A stretch of DNA of 64,000 nucleotides from Stenotrophomonas cyclobalanopsidis. GTDB taxonomy: Bacteria > Pseudomonadota > Gammaproteobacteria > Xanthomonadales > Xanthomonadaceae. The DNA is taken from NCBI RefSeq assembly GCF_008710035.1, contig NZ_VYKI01000005.1, positions 51,411 to 115,410 of the forward strand, in the 5' to 3' direction. The position numbers and the translations under genes are program-made. Position 1 is the stretch's first letter. Each line of letters starts with the position of its first letter. Under the pieces are notes generated by a model that made no database searches, was not told the DNA's origin, and saw only the letters and a program-made list of their open reading frames with translations. Below are positions 44,505 through 53,775 of the stretch, in pieces.

Positions 44505-45292
44505 AAGGGCGCATTGCGCTGGTCAGCGGTGCTGATTCGGGCATGGGCAAACAGACTGCACGCGAGCTGCTGCAGGCTGGGGCACGCGTCGCCATCACCG
44601 ACGTACCCGATGGCACGCTGGATGAGGCCCTGCAGGAACTCTCGCCCTTGGGCGAAGTGATTGCCGTTGCCGGTGATGTCACCGATGCCGAAGATGTGGA
44701 GCGCATCTGGGCCTCGGTGCGAAGCGAACTCGGTGACCCGGACATCTATGTCAACGCGGCGGGCGTCACCGGCGCCACCGGCGATTTTCTTGATGTAGAC
44801 GACGAGGGCTGGCTGCGCACGCTGGATATCAACCTGATGGGCGCTGTACGCATGTGCCGCCAGGCCATCCCCGCGATGCGCGCCAAGGGCTGGGGTCGCA
44901 TCGTGTTGTTTGCTTCGGAAGATGCCGTGCAGCCGTATACCGACGAGCTGCCGTACTGCGCCTCGAAGGCGGGCGTCCTCAGCCTGGCCAAGGGCCTGTC
45001 AAAGCAGTACGGCAAGGACAACATCATGATCAACACCGTCTCACCGGCCTTCATCCATACGCCGATGACAGACGCGATGATGCACAAGCGCGCCAAGGAA
45101 AAGGGCATGTCGTTCGAGGAGGCCATCCGCACCTTCCTGGACGAAGAGCGCCCCGGCATGGTGCTCAAGCGCCGCGGCCGGCCCGAAGAGGTCGCCGCCG
45201 CCGTCCTTCTTCTTTGCTCCGAACGCGGCAGTTTCATCAACGGCGCCAACATCCGCGTAGACTCGGGCTCGGTCTTCACCCTGGCCGGATAA
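44489..45292 (+). CDS. SDR family oxidoreductase (sugar/ketone reductase type)
   Basis: A 267-residue classical SDR. Cofactor motif LVSGADSGMGKQTAREL, then YVNAAGVTGATG and active-site YCASKAGVLSLAKGL (Tyr-x-x-x-Lys). ATG 44489 follows AAAGGACAC and overlaps the GMC gene. As the third gene of the operon it probably acts on the same or a downstream sugar derivative; this is inference from the operon. Confidence 0.92.
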   Translation: MDLGIEGRIALVSGADSGMGKQTARELLQAGARVAITDVPDGTLDEALQELSPLGEVIAVAGDVTDAEDVERIWASVRSELGDPDIYVNAAGVTGATGDFLDVDDEGWLRTLDINLMGAVRMCRQAIPAMRAKGWGRIVLFASEDAVQPYTDELPYCASKAGVLSLAKGLSKQYGKDNIMINTVSPAFIHTPMTDAMMHKRAKEKGMSFEEAIRTFLDEERPGMVLKRRGRPEEVAAAVLLLCSERGSFINGANIRVDSGSVFTLAG

Positions 45293-45310
45293 AACCCATC
45301 GCCGGCGCAG

Positions 45311-45337
45311 GTAGTGCCGGCCGCTGGCCGGCACCTC
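45311..45337. repeat. GTAG-started Stenotrophomonas REP
   Basis: GTAG followed by TGCCGGCC-GCT-GGCCGGCA and CCTC. This is the variant type of the GTAG repeats. It separates the SDR operon from the next gene. Confidence 0.8.
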
Positions 45338-45346
45338 TCAAGGCTC

Positions 45347-45772
45347 ATGATGCCCACCATCGCCACCGCTGCCGACTGGAAAAACAAGCCGCTCCCTGCC
45401 CGCCATATCGCACTGAAGCTCGACTTCCACCTCGATGCTGCGGAGTCGGCCTGCGTTCGCCATGGGCTCCTGCCCTTGGAAATGGAGGACAAATGGTTCC
45501 TCTATTACGAGGGCAGTACGCTCCACATGCACCGCAGCTGGACCGGCGTCTGCATTGCCCGGGTTCACTTCCTGCCAGAGGGCGACGGACTGCATGCCGT
45601 CAGCGTGGAGATCAATCGTGACCCTGAGCAGTATGCCGGTACCGACGATGCCGCGGATGTTGCCCTGATCGAGCGCATGGTGCGTGGGATGGGGGTCTCA
45701 CAGCGTTACCTCGAACAGCGGCAGGCCGGTGGCCATGCGTGGGTAACCATTGCGCCGCCGAAGCCGCGCTGA
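45347..45772 (+). CDS. conserved hypothetical protein
   Basis: About 141 residues from ATG 45347 or 45350. No signal peptide. The segments ARHIALKLDFHLDAAE, LEMEDKWFLYYEGSTLHMHRSWTGVCIARVHF and AVSVEINRDPEQYAGTDD give an alpha/beta fold with a Trp/His/Tyr-rich core. No recognised family or catalytic motif. It ends 11 bases before the convergent transporter gene. Confidence 0.75.
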   Translation: MMPTIATAADWKNKPLPARHIALKLDFHLDAAESACVRHGLLPLEMEDKWFLYYEGSTLHMHRSWTGVCIARVHFLPEGDGLHAVSVEINRDPEQYAGTDDAADVALIERMVRGMGVSQRYLEQRQAGGHAWVTIAPPKPR

Positions 45773-45783
45773 ACCACCTGCTG

Positions 45784-47031
45784 TCACAACAGCAGCAACG
45801 CACCGATCAAGGCGGGCGGCATCACCAGGATCCCCACACGCAGGAAATCGAGGGCGCCTACGTGCTCGCCCTCACGTCGCAGCGCAACCAGCCACAACAG
45901 GGTCGCCAGGGAGCCGGTCACGGACAGGTTGGGCCCCAGGTCCACGCCGACCAGCAATGCGGCCCGCACCTGCGCGGGCAGATCCGCCGCCTGCGCCACG
46001 GACCCGGCCGCCAGGCCTACCGGCAGGTTGTTGGCCACGTTGCTCAGCAGGGCGGCGGCAACGCCCGCAACCCAGCCAGCGTGGCTGGTCGAGCTGCGCG
46101 CCAGGGTCTCCAGTGCGTCCGCCGCCTGCTGGATCACCCCGGTCTGAGCGACTGCCTCCACCAGCACGAAAAGACCCGCCACCAGCGGCAGCACACTCCA
46201 GGACACGTGGCGCAGCAGCGGCAGGGGGCTGCGCCGTTGCGCCAGGGCTACGACGGCCACGCTCAGCAGCCCGGCACAGAATGTCATCAGACCCAGACGA
46301 CCATTGAGTGCGGAGGTGACCACCAGCACCGTTCCGGTGAACACCACTCCCCCTGCTGCCAGGCGGCCTCCAGGGGACAGCGGCTGCTGTTGTGGCGAAA
46401 CTAAGATCGGCTGGGCAATCTCACGGCGGTACAGCAGCCTCAGCACGGCATATGTGGCAGCGATGGCGGCCAGCGAAGGCAGCGCGAACTGCTTCAGCCA
46501 TTCCAGCAGGGGCGGCATATGTGCGCCAAACACCACCAGATTGGCAGGGTTGGAAATGGGCAGCACGAAACTGGCGGCATTGGCGATGAAGGCGCAGACA
46601 AACAGATAGGGCAGGGGCGTGACCCTGGTGACCCGGCATGCCGCGTACACCGCAGGGGTGAGTACCACCGCCGTGGCATCGTTGGACAGAAGGACCGTCA
46701 CCACCGTGCCGACCAGGAATACCAGATCGAACAGGCGCCGCCCCGAGCCGGCCGCGTGCTGGACCGCATACAGCGCCAACCAGTCGAACACCCCTTCGCG
46801 CCGCGCCAGCTCGGCCAGCAGCATCATGCCCACCAGGAACAGGTAGACATCCTGGCCCTCGGCCACCGCGCCCACGAAGGTTGCGACCGGCACGGCCCCG
46901 GCCAGTGGCAGCAGCAGCGCGGCGGCCACGGCCCAGACATATTCGGGAATGCGGAAAGGACGGAACAACAGGCCGGCAATGGTCGCCGCCACGGCTGCCC
47001 AGATGATCATCGACGAAGCTTCAACGTGCAT
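45784..47031 (-). CDS. ArsB/SLC13-type membrane transporter
   Basis: A 415-residue integral membrane protein with about ten hydrophobic segments. GVFDWLALYAVQHA, LLSNDATAVVLTPAVYA, and the second half LLSNVANNLPVGLAAG repeat the SNxxT/NNxP half-site of the ArsB/DASS fold (about residues 113 and 340). It could export arsenite or carry Na+/anions; no ars genes are adjacent. It lies 15 bases after the MFS gene on the minus strand. Confidence 0.88.
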   Translation of the reverse strand: MHVEASSMIIWAAVAATIAGLLFRPFRIPEYVWAVAAALLLPLAGAVPVATFVGAVAEGQDVYLFLVGMMLLAELARREGVFDWLALYAVQHAAGSGRRLFDLVFLVGTVVTVLLSNDATAVVLTPAVYAACRVTRVTPLPYLFVCAFIANAASFVLPISNPANLVVFGAHMPPLLEWLKQFALPSLAAIAATYAVLRLLYRREIAQPILVSPQQQPLSPGGRLAAGGVVFTGTVLVVTSALNGRLGLMTFCAGLLSVAVVALAQRRSPLPLLRHVSWSVLPLVAGLFVLVEAVAQTGVIQQAADALETLARSSTSHAGWVAGVAAALLSNVANNLPVGLAAGSVAQAADLPAQVRAALLVGVDLGPNLSVTGSLATLLWLVALRREGEHVGALDFLRVGILVMPPALIGALLLL

Positions 47032-47045
47032 GTACTACCCAAACC

Positions 47046-48281
47046 TCATGAGTGCTCAATTGCCGGCGTATCCCGTGTCTCAGGCACCTTCAGCGCCAGC
47101 AGCACTGCCGCCGTGGCAATCGCCGCCAGCACGAGAAAGGCGGCATCATAGCCTGCGCGCTGCACGATGAAGCCGGCCAGAGCGGGACTGAGCGCACCGC
47201 CCACCCCGAACACCGTTGTGACCGCGCCCAAGGTGACATTGAAGCGCCCGGTCCCTTCGCTCAGGTCCCTCACCATGATCGGGATCAGCGCACCGAAGAT
47301 ACCCGCGCCCACGCCATCCAGCAGCTGCACGCTCAACAGCCAGGCCGGGGCATCGGACAGAGGGTAGAGCGCGGCACGGATCGGCAGGATCAGAAAACCC
47401 GCCAGCAGCAGCGGCCGGCGCCCCCACCGGTCCGCCCGCGCGCCCACCAGCCACGCCAGCGGAATCATCACCAGCTGCGCGGCCACGATGCACCCGGCAG
47501 TCAGCGTGGTCGCAAGGGCAGGGCTGCTCAGCGCCAGTTTCTGCCCGACCAGCGGCAGCATCGCCGCGTTGGCGAGGTGGAACAAGCAGCTGCACGCGGC
47601 CAGCAGCAACAACCGACGATCGCGCAACAGCAGCCGCGCGGGTGAGGGAGCGTGCGCCTGCCTTGGCTCGTCAACCAGGCCACGCGCCCGCGCATCGTCG
47701 ATGGCCACGCCCGGAATCGCAGCCGTGGCGGCCACGCTTGCCAGTGTCATCACCGCCATCAGGTAGAACACCACCGTCGGTCCCCACAGGTAAGCCAAGC
47801 CACCGGCCAGCAGGGCCGCCACGACGTTGCCGGCATGGTTGAAGGTCTCGTTTCGCCCCATGCGCCGCGCAAACGCGCGCGGCCCGCTGACGCCCAGCGA
47901 AATGGCCGCAATGGCCGGCGCAATCACCGAGGCCGCCACGGCACTCAACGCCTGGGTGGACGCTACCACCGCAAAGCCCTTCGTCCACGGCAGCAGCAGG
48001 CACGTAGCGGTCACCAGGACGGCAGCGATGGCCAAGGTCATCCGCTTGGCGTGGAGGCGGTCCATCAAGGCCCCGGCAGGTGTCTGGGTCATCAGCCCGA
48101 TGATCGCCGACACCGTCATGACCGCACCGATGCTGGCCGGCTGCCAGTGGTGTACCGACAGCAGATAGATGGCCAGGTAAGGCCCCAGCCCATCGCGCAC
48201 ATCTGCCAGGAAGAAATTCAGGCCATCCAGGCCGCGCTCGGCGCGCCTGTTTACAGGAGAGTGCGTAACGGCAGTTGTCAC
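47046..48281 (-). CDS. major facilitator superfamily transporter
   Basis: A 411-residue protein with twelve predicted hydrophobic helices. The MFS loop motif GALMDRLHAKRMT after helix 2 and GARADRWGRRPLL after helix 8 are clear. It starts FFLADVRDGLGPYLAIYLL, typical of the DHA1-type drug-exporter branch. The ArsB-like gene follows 14 bases downstream in the same direction. Substrate unknown. Confidence 0.9.
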   Translation of the reverse strand: MTTAVTHSPVNRRAERGLDGLNFFLADVRDGLGPYLAIYLLSVHHWQPASIGAVMTVSAIIGLMTQTPAGALMDRLHAKRMTLAIAAVLVTATCLLLPWTKGFAVVASTQALSAVAASVIAPAIAAISLGVSGPRAFARRMGRNETFNHAGNVVAALLAGGLAYLWGPTVVFYLMAVMTLASVAATAAIPGVAIDDARARGLVDEPRQAHAPSPARLLLRDRRLLLLAACSCLFHLANAAMLPLVGQKLALSSPALATTLTAGCIVAAQLVMIPLAWLVGARADRWGRRPLLLAGFLILPIRAALYPLSDAPAWLLSVQLLDGVGAGIFGALIPIMVRDLSEGTGRFNVTLGAVTTVFGVGGALSPALAGFIVQRAGYDAAFLVLAAIATAAVLLALKVPETRDTPAIEHS

Positions 48282-48389
48282 GTCGGCGCGGCCACGGCAT
48301 CAAGGGAGCCGGCTGATTCCGGCTGCGGTGTTATGCGCGATGGAGCGTGATGGCGATGTCGCGCGGCCCGGACCGTCAGCTGAGGTTGT

Positions 48390-49640
48390 TCAAGGCTGAG
48401 GAACCACCGCTGAGGCCAGCAGCGCCTCACGGTCGGGCTCGAAGGTCAGCCGCTCCAGCGCACGGGCCAGTGCCCACTGTGCATGCCTGCGTGCCTCCCG
48501 GGCGATGGCCGGATCGGGCGCCTGCAGCAGCGCGGCAAAGCCCTTCTGCAGCCGGATGTTGACCTCCAGCGAGCCCGCCGCGTCGCGTGCGATGGGGGTG
48601 AAGACATCGTCGAAGAGATCACTGGCCTGCAAGGGTGCGACGTGTACGTGCGGGTATCGCACCTCAGCATTGGCAGCATCCTGGCGCAGCTCGGCCCAGC
48701 GGTGCAGCAGCCGCACGCAGGTGCCGATCACATCGATGCAGGTACCGGGATCGTTGATGGAGGCGGACATCGCTCGCTGCCCCACCTCCGAAAGAATGAC
48801 CAGGCCATAACGCGGATCGTTGTCGATGGCCCGCGCGTCGCTGCAGCTCAACGCGGCCAGCAGCTGGCAGCGCGTCTGGTCACTGACCACGCCCTCCACT
48901 TCCATCACCGGGCGAGCGGGGGTGGCGAAGGTGCCGATCTGGCAGTGCAGGTGGATGCGCAGCCGATGCTCCAAAGCCAGGTCCTCCAGCCGCGCCATGT
49001 CGATGTGCTCGACATAGGCGATACGCTCGTCCGTCATTGGCAATGCGCCGACCGCCACGGGCCGGCACGGCGCGCCGCCCAGCAGCGGGTCGGCCGCACG
49101 GCGCTTCATGCCCGCCTCCGTGGCACGTTCGACCAGATCGATGGTCTCTCCCAGTCGGCCGAACCGCGAGAACTGCTCGATGGCACGCAGCAGCGTGATG
49201 GTGATGATCACTATGACGCCTACCGTCGCACCAAAGAGCACCAGCCGGCCGCTGTCCCCATACAGGCCTGTGCTCAGCGCGATCAGCCCGACGATGGAGA
49301 ACAGGAACGCGCCGATGAAGGTCGCCAGCGCACCCTGCGCCCGGCTGTCCTCGATCAGCAGGCGTGCAGCCCGGGGCGTCGCACTGTTGGAGGCCGAACC
49401 GTAGGCCGAAACCATGGTGGACAGCGAAAACGTCGTGACCGTCAGCATGGATGCGGCCAGAATGCCAAGGATGTTGCCGACCGAGTCAGCGCCGATGCGT
49501 GTGGCCAGTCCGGCCGGGATGAGAAACTTCAGGAACGCGCCAGCCAGAGCAGTGGCCACGCCCATCGCACCATAGAGTGTGGAGCGGAACCACATCCGTC
49601 GCGTCACCCGGCTCAGGTAAAGTTTCCATCGGGTCAGCAT
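48390..49640 (-). CDS. DUF2254 membrane protein
   Basis: A 416-residue protein with about four hydrophobic helices near the N-terminus (residues ~20-150), followed by a soluble domain. The block SMLTVTTFSLSTMVSAYGSASNSATPRAARLL and INDPGTCIDVIGTCVRLL are typical of DUF2254 proteins. The function is unknown; some are near stress genes. ATG 49640 is used as the first start after the hydrophobic cut. It is downstream of the EAL gene in the same direction. Confidence 0.88.
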   Translation of the reverse strand: MLTRWKLYLSRVTRRMWFRSTLYGAMGVATALAGAFLKFLIPAGLATRIGADSVGNILGILAASMLTVTTFSLSTMVSAYGSASNSATPRAARLLIEDSRAQGALATFIGAFLFSIVGLIALSTGLYGDSGRLVLFGATVGVIVIITITLLRAIEQFSRFGRLGETIDLVERATEAGMKRRAADPLLGGAPCRPVAVGALPMTDERIAYVEHIDMARLEDLALEHRLRIHLHCQIGTFATPARPVMEVEGVVSDQTRCQLLAALSCSDARAIDNDPRYGLVILSEVGQRAMSASINDPGTCIDVIGTCVRLLHRWAELRQDAANAEVRYPHVHVAPLQASDLFDDVFTPIARDAAGSLEVNIRLQKGFAALLQAPDPAIAREARRHAQWALARALERLTFEPDREALLASAVVPQP

Positions 49641-49776
49641 CGTGCAGGCTCCGCAGATCGGCCATTCTCCGGTGAAGAATACGCAGTAGATCCACGCCAC
49701 GCCTGGATGAGCCAACCGACAGCAGAAAACCGCACAGCGAAAACGCCGCCACGCAGCCATGCCCCGCAAAGCCCCC

Positions 49777-50541
49777 TCAGCCGGGCCATGGAACCCCGGC
49801 CTCCGAGGTGATGCCTTCAAACAGGGGCCGCCCAAACCAATACCCCTGCATCAGCCGGATACCCAGATCGGACAGGCAGCGTGCCTCTTCGCCGGTCTCG
49901 ATGCCCTCGGCGATGACATTGATGCCAAGCTCACCGCACATGCCCACCACGCCGGCCACGATGGCCCGGCGCGGAAGGCTCTGGTCGATACCGCGCACCA
50001 GGGCCATATCCAGCTTGACGATATCCGGCTGGAAATCGGCCAGCAGGTTGAGCCCGGCAAAACCGGCGCCAAAGTCATCAATCGCGGTTTTGAAGCCGAT
50101 GCGCTTGTACTCCGTCAGGATTTCCGCCAGCCATTTGCCATCGTTGATTTCCTCGCCCTCCACGGTCTCGAAGATGATGCGCTCGATCGGGAAGCCGTGG
50201 CGGCGAGCGGCCTCCAGCGTGGAGCGGATGCACACCTCCGGCCGATAGATGGCGTTCGGCAGGAAGTTGATCGACAGATGGGATTGCATCTCCAGCGAGG
50301 CCGCTATCCGTATCGCCTTTTCCCTGCAGGCCTGGTCGAACGAGTACTGGTTATCTGCAACCACCTGTGACAGCACCGAATGGGCAGACTCGCCTGCCGG
50401 GCCACGCACCAGCGCCTCGTGCGCGAAGATCCTGCGTGGACGGATGTCCACGATCGGCTGGAATGCGTAACTGAACTCAAATGGCAGCGGCGCTGCATCC
50501 CGGCAGAGGGCACATCCGGCAGGTCGGTCGGGGGAGGGCAT
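49777..50541 (-). CDS. soluble EAL-domain c-di-GMP phosphodiesterase
   Basis: A 254-residue EAL protein with no sensory domain other than a short Cys-containing N-terminus. Catalytic motifs are complete: HEALVRG, INFLPNAIYRP, FETVEGEEI, DDFGAGFAGL, IVKLDMALVRGID, AEGIET and MQGYWFGRP. This EAL branch is like the output domain of BLUF-EAL proteins such as YcgF and BlrP1. It lies 95 bases downstream of the photolyase gene in the same direction. Confidence 0.92.
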   Translation of the reverse strand: MPSPDRPAGCALCRDAAPLPFEFSYAFQPIVDIRPRRIFAHEALVRGPAGESAHSVLSQVVADNQYSFDQACREKAIRIAASLEMQSHLSINFLPNAIYRPEVCIRSTLEAARRHGFPIERIIFETVEGEEINDGKWLAEILTEYKRIGFKTAIDDFGAGFAGLNLLADFQPDIVKLDMALVRGIDQSLPRRAIVAGVVGMCGELGINVIAEGIETGEEARCLSDLGIRLMQGYWFGRPLFEGITSEAGVPWPG

Positions 50542-50636
50542 GCGTGCCACCTCATACGGCAGGAGCCGTCAGCCTACTGGCGGCTGTGGCAAGGCGGAGT
50601 GCAGATGCGCTGTAGCGCTGAATGCTTCATTGCAGG

Positions 50637-52172
50637 CTACAGCGCATCCAGATTGCGCAACAGTGCCTCGGACTGCTGGGTAATCGCATCGCGCTTGCTG
50701 GCGGGCATCCGCGCCAGCTGCCGGTAGGGCATCTCCAGGCGCGGGTTGCCGCCCAGCTGATCCGCATTCCGGGCCAGGAAATTCCAGTACAACGCATTGA
50801 ATGGACAGGCCTTTGGCCCGGTGGGCTGGTCCTGGCGATACGGGCATCGGCCACAATGGTCACCCATACGGTGCAGGTAGGCGGCGGCGGAGATATAGGG
50901 CTTGGTCGCCAGCAGGCCACCATCGGCGAACTGGCTCATGCCCACCGTATTGGGCAGCTCCACCCACTCGAACGCGTCAATGTAGATGCCCAGATACCAC
51001 TGGTGCAGCGCGTGCGGGTCCAGCCCGGCCAGCAGGGCAAAATTACCGATCACCATCAGGCGTTCTATATGGTGGGCGTGGGCATTGGCCAGCGAGCGGC
51101 CGATCGCAGCGCGCACGCACGCCATGCGCGTGTTGCCGGTCCAGAACCATTCCGGCAGCGGACGGGTGTGGCCGAAGGTATTGTTGTGCTCGTAGCCCGG
51201 CATCTGTGCCCAGTACACGCCACGGACATACTCGCGCCACCCCAGGATCTGGCGGATGTAACCCTCCACCGAGGCGAGGGGCGCACGGCCTTCGCGCCCC
51301 GCCAGTTCCACCCGGGCAATCACCTCCCGCGGCGAGAGCATCTTCACGTTCAAGGCAAACGACAGCAGCGAATGGAACAGGCGCGACGCCTGCGCACTGA
51401 CCGCATCCTGGTAATCGCCAAAATGCGGCAGGCCATGTTCGACGAACGCGTCGAGCTGCTGCAGTGCCTCGGCCCGGTCGAGCGGCCAACGCAGAGCATG
51501 CGCATTGGGATCGCCAAAGCTGGCCACGCCGGCATCGCGGATCGTCTGCCACAGCGCGCTGTGATCGTGGGTGGGCCGCAGGTCCGGCGGTTCAGGTGGA
51601 TCGCCCGGCCACGGCTTGCGGTTCTCCGCATCGAAGTTCCAGCGACCGCCCAACGGCGCGCCATCGGGTGCGAGCAGCACGCCATGGCGCTGCCGCATGT
51701 AGCGGTAGAACACCTCCATCGTCCAGCGCTCGCTACCTCGATTGCCGAAGAACTGTGCCACTTCGTCGCGCGTGGTCAGGAAGTGGTCACTGTCCACGCA
51801 GCGCACTGCGAGGGCCTGCTGCGCCGCGTAATCGCGCAGTTGCTGGTCCAGTCGCCATTCGTCCGGCGCCTGGTATTCCAGCTCGCTGGCCCCATGCTGG
51901 TGCAGCAGCTCGCTCAGATTGGCGGGTAATGATTGCCGGTTTACAGGGTCATCGATGGCCAGGTAGCAGACCTGGTGCCCGGCCTCACGCAACTGCTCGG
52001 CAAAGCGGCGCATTGCAGCGAAGATGGCCAGGATTTTCTGTGCGTGATGCATCACATAATCCGTCTCCTGGCGGATCTCCATCAGTACATACACCACTTC
52101 ATCCGACCGCTCGGCAAACCACGGATGGCCAGGATTGAGCTGGTCGCCCAGGACCAGGCGCAGGCAGGTCAC
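50637..52172 (-). CDS. FeS-type cryptochrome/photolyase (PhrB/CryB-like)
   Basis: A 511-residue protein from GTG 52172 (GGGAG site, normal length). It starts LRLVLGDQLNPGHPWF, and the Cys cluster is MACVRAAIG plus DHCGRCPYRQ and KACPFNALYW, giving the four FeS ligands of the bacterial (6-4) photolyase group. FWTGNTRMACVRA and HALHQWYLGIYIDAFEW are typical. It repairs (6-4) photoproducts using light, and some members also regulate. A DUF2256 gene follows on the opposite strand, a regular neighbour of this family. Confidence 0.93.
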   Translation of the reverse strand: MTCLRLVLGDQLNPGHPWFAERSDEVVYVLMEIRQETDYVMHHAQKILAIFAAMRRFAEQLREAGHQVCYLAIDDPVNRQSLPANLSELLHQHGASELEYQAPDEWRLDQQLRDYAAQQALAVRCVDSDHFLTTRDEVAQFFGNRGSERWTMEVFYRYMRQRHGVLLAPDGAPLGGRWNFDAENRKPWPGDPPEPPDLRPTHDHSALWQTIRDAGVASFGDPNAHALRWPLDRAEALQQLDAFVEHGLPHFGDYQDAVSAQASRLFHSLLSFALNVKMLSPREVIARVELAGREGRAPLASVEGYIRQILGWREYVRGVYWAQMPGYEHNNTFGHTRPLPEWFWTGNTRMACVRAAIGRSLANAHAHHIERLMVIGNFALLAGLDPHALHQWYLGIYIDAFEWVELPNTVGMSQFADGGLLATKPYISAAAYLHRMGDHCGRCPYRQDQPTGPKACPFNALYWNFLARNADQLGGNPRLEMPYRQLARMPASKRDAITQQSEALLRNLDAL

Positions 52173-52328
52173 AGGGCGCTCCCGGGCGAGATACGTGGCG
52201 TCAGCAGCGAAGGCGAGGGCAGAGGCATAGCGTTCAGGGCGGAAGGGATCGGGACTACCTGAACGTCTACGCGGCGCAGGCCGCACTGGATGCATCCGAT
52301 TCCGCCCTCACCGCGTACGCGAGGGACT

Positions 52329-52484
52329 ATGGCAAAGATGAAGAAGCGGTCAGACCTGCCGCAGAAGATCTGCGCGACCTGCGGACGCCCATTCGCATGG
52401 CGCCGCAAATGGGCGCGCGATTGGGAGCACGTGCGTTACTGCTCGGACCGTTGCCGTGACCAGCGTGGGCGGCCGGGCGCCTAG
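52329..52484 (+). CDS. DUF2256 zinc-ribbon-like small protein
   Basis: A 51-residue protein beginning [22 protein letters not shown], with ATCGR and CSDRCR Cys pairs around [16 protein letters not shown]. This is the DUF2256 pattern, which is often found beside cryptochrome/photolyase genes. It probably binds zinc; role unknown. Confidence 0.88.
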   Translation: MAKMKKRSDLPQKICATCGRPFAWRRKWARDWEHVRYCSDRCRDQRGRPGA

Positions 52485-52573
52485 CCGAACCTCGGCGTCA
52501 GACGCGGCCTTCATCGCGAAGACAGCAGAATAGCGCGCTTTCCCCGCAGAACAGGGAGGCAGGTGGCGCCATC

Positions 52574-53671
52574 GTGAGAGTCCTTTCCTTTATTACCGCC
52601 ACGGTGCTGGCGGGTGCCGCACTTCAGGCCAGCGCATCAGAACGCGGCCCGGATGCAGCACCTTATTTCGAGCCCGGCGGTGCCGTGCGGTTCAACTATG
52701 GCTGGTTGGATTACGCGCCCACCAGTCGGCTCCAATTAGAACTGCTGCGTGCAGACCTCGATGCCGGGGTCGGTCCCTTGTCATTCTCCGCCCAGTACCG
52801 CTGGTATGACGGCTTCCATGCCGTGCACCATGCCTATGCTGGCTGGCAGTTCTCCGGGCAGACCCAGCTGAAGGCCGGCATCCAGCAGGTGCCGTTCGGG
52901 CTGTTGCCTACCGTCTCGCAAAGCTTCTGGTTCGGCTCAGGCTATTACCTGGGTATCGAGGATGACTACGATCCCGGGTTGGTGCTGGCCCACACCCGCG
53001 GCGACACCACCTGGCATGTTGGCTGGTTCTCCGGCGATGAATATGGCACCGGCGCCCGCTACGACCGCTATTCGTTCGATGTGGCGCAGACCGACGCACT
53101 GCCGTATCGCGAGCGGCAGCGGCTGCATGCACGGGTAGAGCAGACGCGCAGCTGGGCAGGCGGCGATCTGCTGCTGGGCGCGTCAGCCTTTGCAGGCAAG
53201 GTGCAGAACACGCAGACGCGCCGCCATCACGGCCACCAGGGTGCAGCCGTGCACGCCCAGTGGAAGCGCGATGGCTGGACGATGCAGCTGCAGTGGGCGC
53301 GTTATCGCTATGACATTCCCGGCGAGCGCATTGCGATGTCGGCATTCGAAGCGCCGTTCGAGATTGCAGCGCAGGCCGATGTGCCCAGTGCGAATGTGGC
53401 CTACTCGTTCACGCGAAAGGGCAGGCTCGATGACCTGACCTGCTACAACAACCTCAGCATGACGCGCCCGGTGGGGCATAGTGCTGGCGTGCGCGATTCC
53501 TGGCAGAACGTCACCGGCTGCAGCCTGCAGAAGGGCATCATGACCACCTATGTGGACTGGATCGCCGGTCGCAACATGTGGTTCGCCGGCGGCGATGGCA
53601 TCGGCATCAACGATGGCGGCCCCTCGCGATGGCATTCCCGCCTGAACGTAAACATCGGCTTCTATTTCTGA
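52574..53671 (+). CDS. outer-membrane porin-like protein
   Basis: A 365-residue protein with signal peptide (VLAGAALQASA) and alternating beta-strand pattern ending NVNIGFYF with a terminal Phe, as needed for barrel insertion. GTG 52574 is the likely start. Strands such as AVRFNYGWLDYAPTSRLQLELLRADLDAG resemble phosphate-selective/OprO-type or DcaP porins, but the exact family is not certain. Substrate unknown. Confidence 0.8.
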   Translation: MRVLSFITATVLAGAALQASASERGPDAAPYFEPGGAVRFNYGWLDYAPTSRLQLELLRADLDAGVGPLSFSAQYRWYDGFHAVHHAYAGWQFSGQTQLKAGIQQVPFGLLPTVSQSFWFGSGYYLGIEDDYDPGLVLAHTRGDTTWHVGWFSGDEYGTGARYDRYSFDVAQTDALPYRERQRLHARVEQTRSWAGGDLLLGASAFAGKVQNTQTRRHHGHQGAAVHAQWKRDGWTMQLQWARYRYDIPGERIAMSAFEAPFEIAAQADVPSANVAYSFTRKGRLDDLTCYNNLSMTRPVGHSAGVRDSWQNVTGCSLQKGIMTTYVDWIAGRNMWFAGGDGIGINDGGPSRWHSRLNVNIGFYF

Positions 53672-53688
53672 CGAAACCCATCTCCCCC

Positions 53689-53710
53689 GTAGAGTCGAGC
53701 TTGCTCGACT
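53689..53710. repeat. SMAG element
   Basis: GTAGAGTCGAGC with mirrored GCTCGACT, 18 bases after the porin stop. Confidence 0.9.
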
Positions 53711-53775
53711 GGCGTCCGGTTCCGCTGTCATCAATAGATGCAACAATGCCATCTAACCGTCCTTAACGCGCCCCC

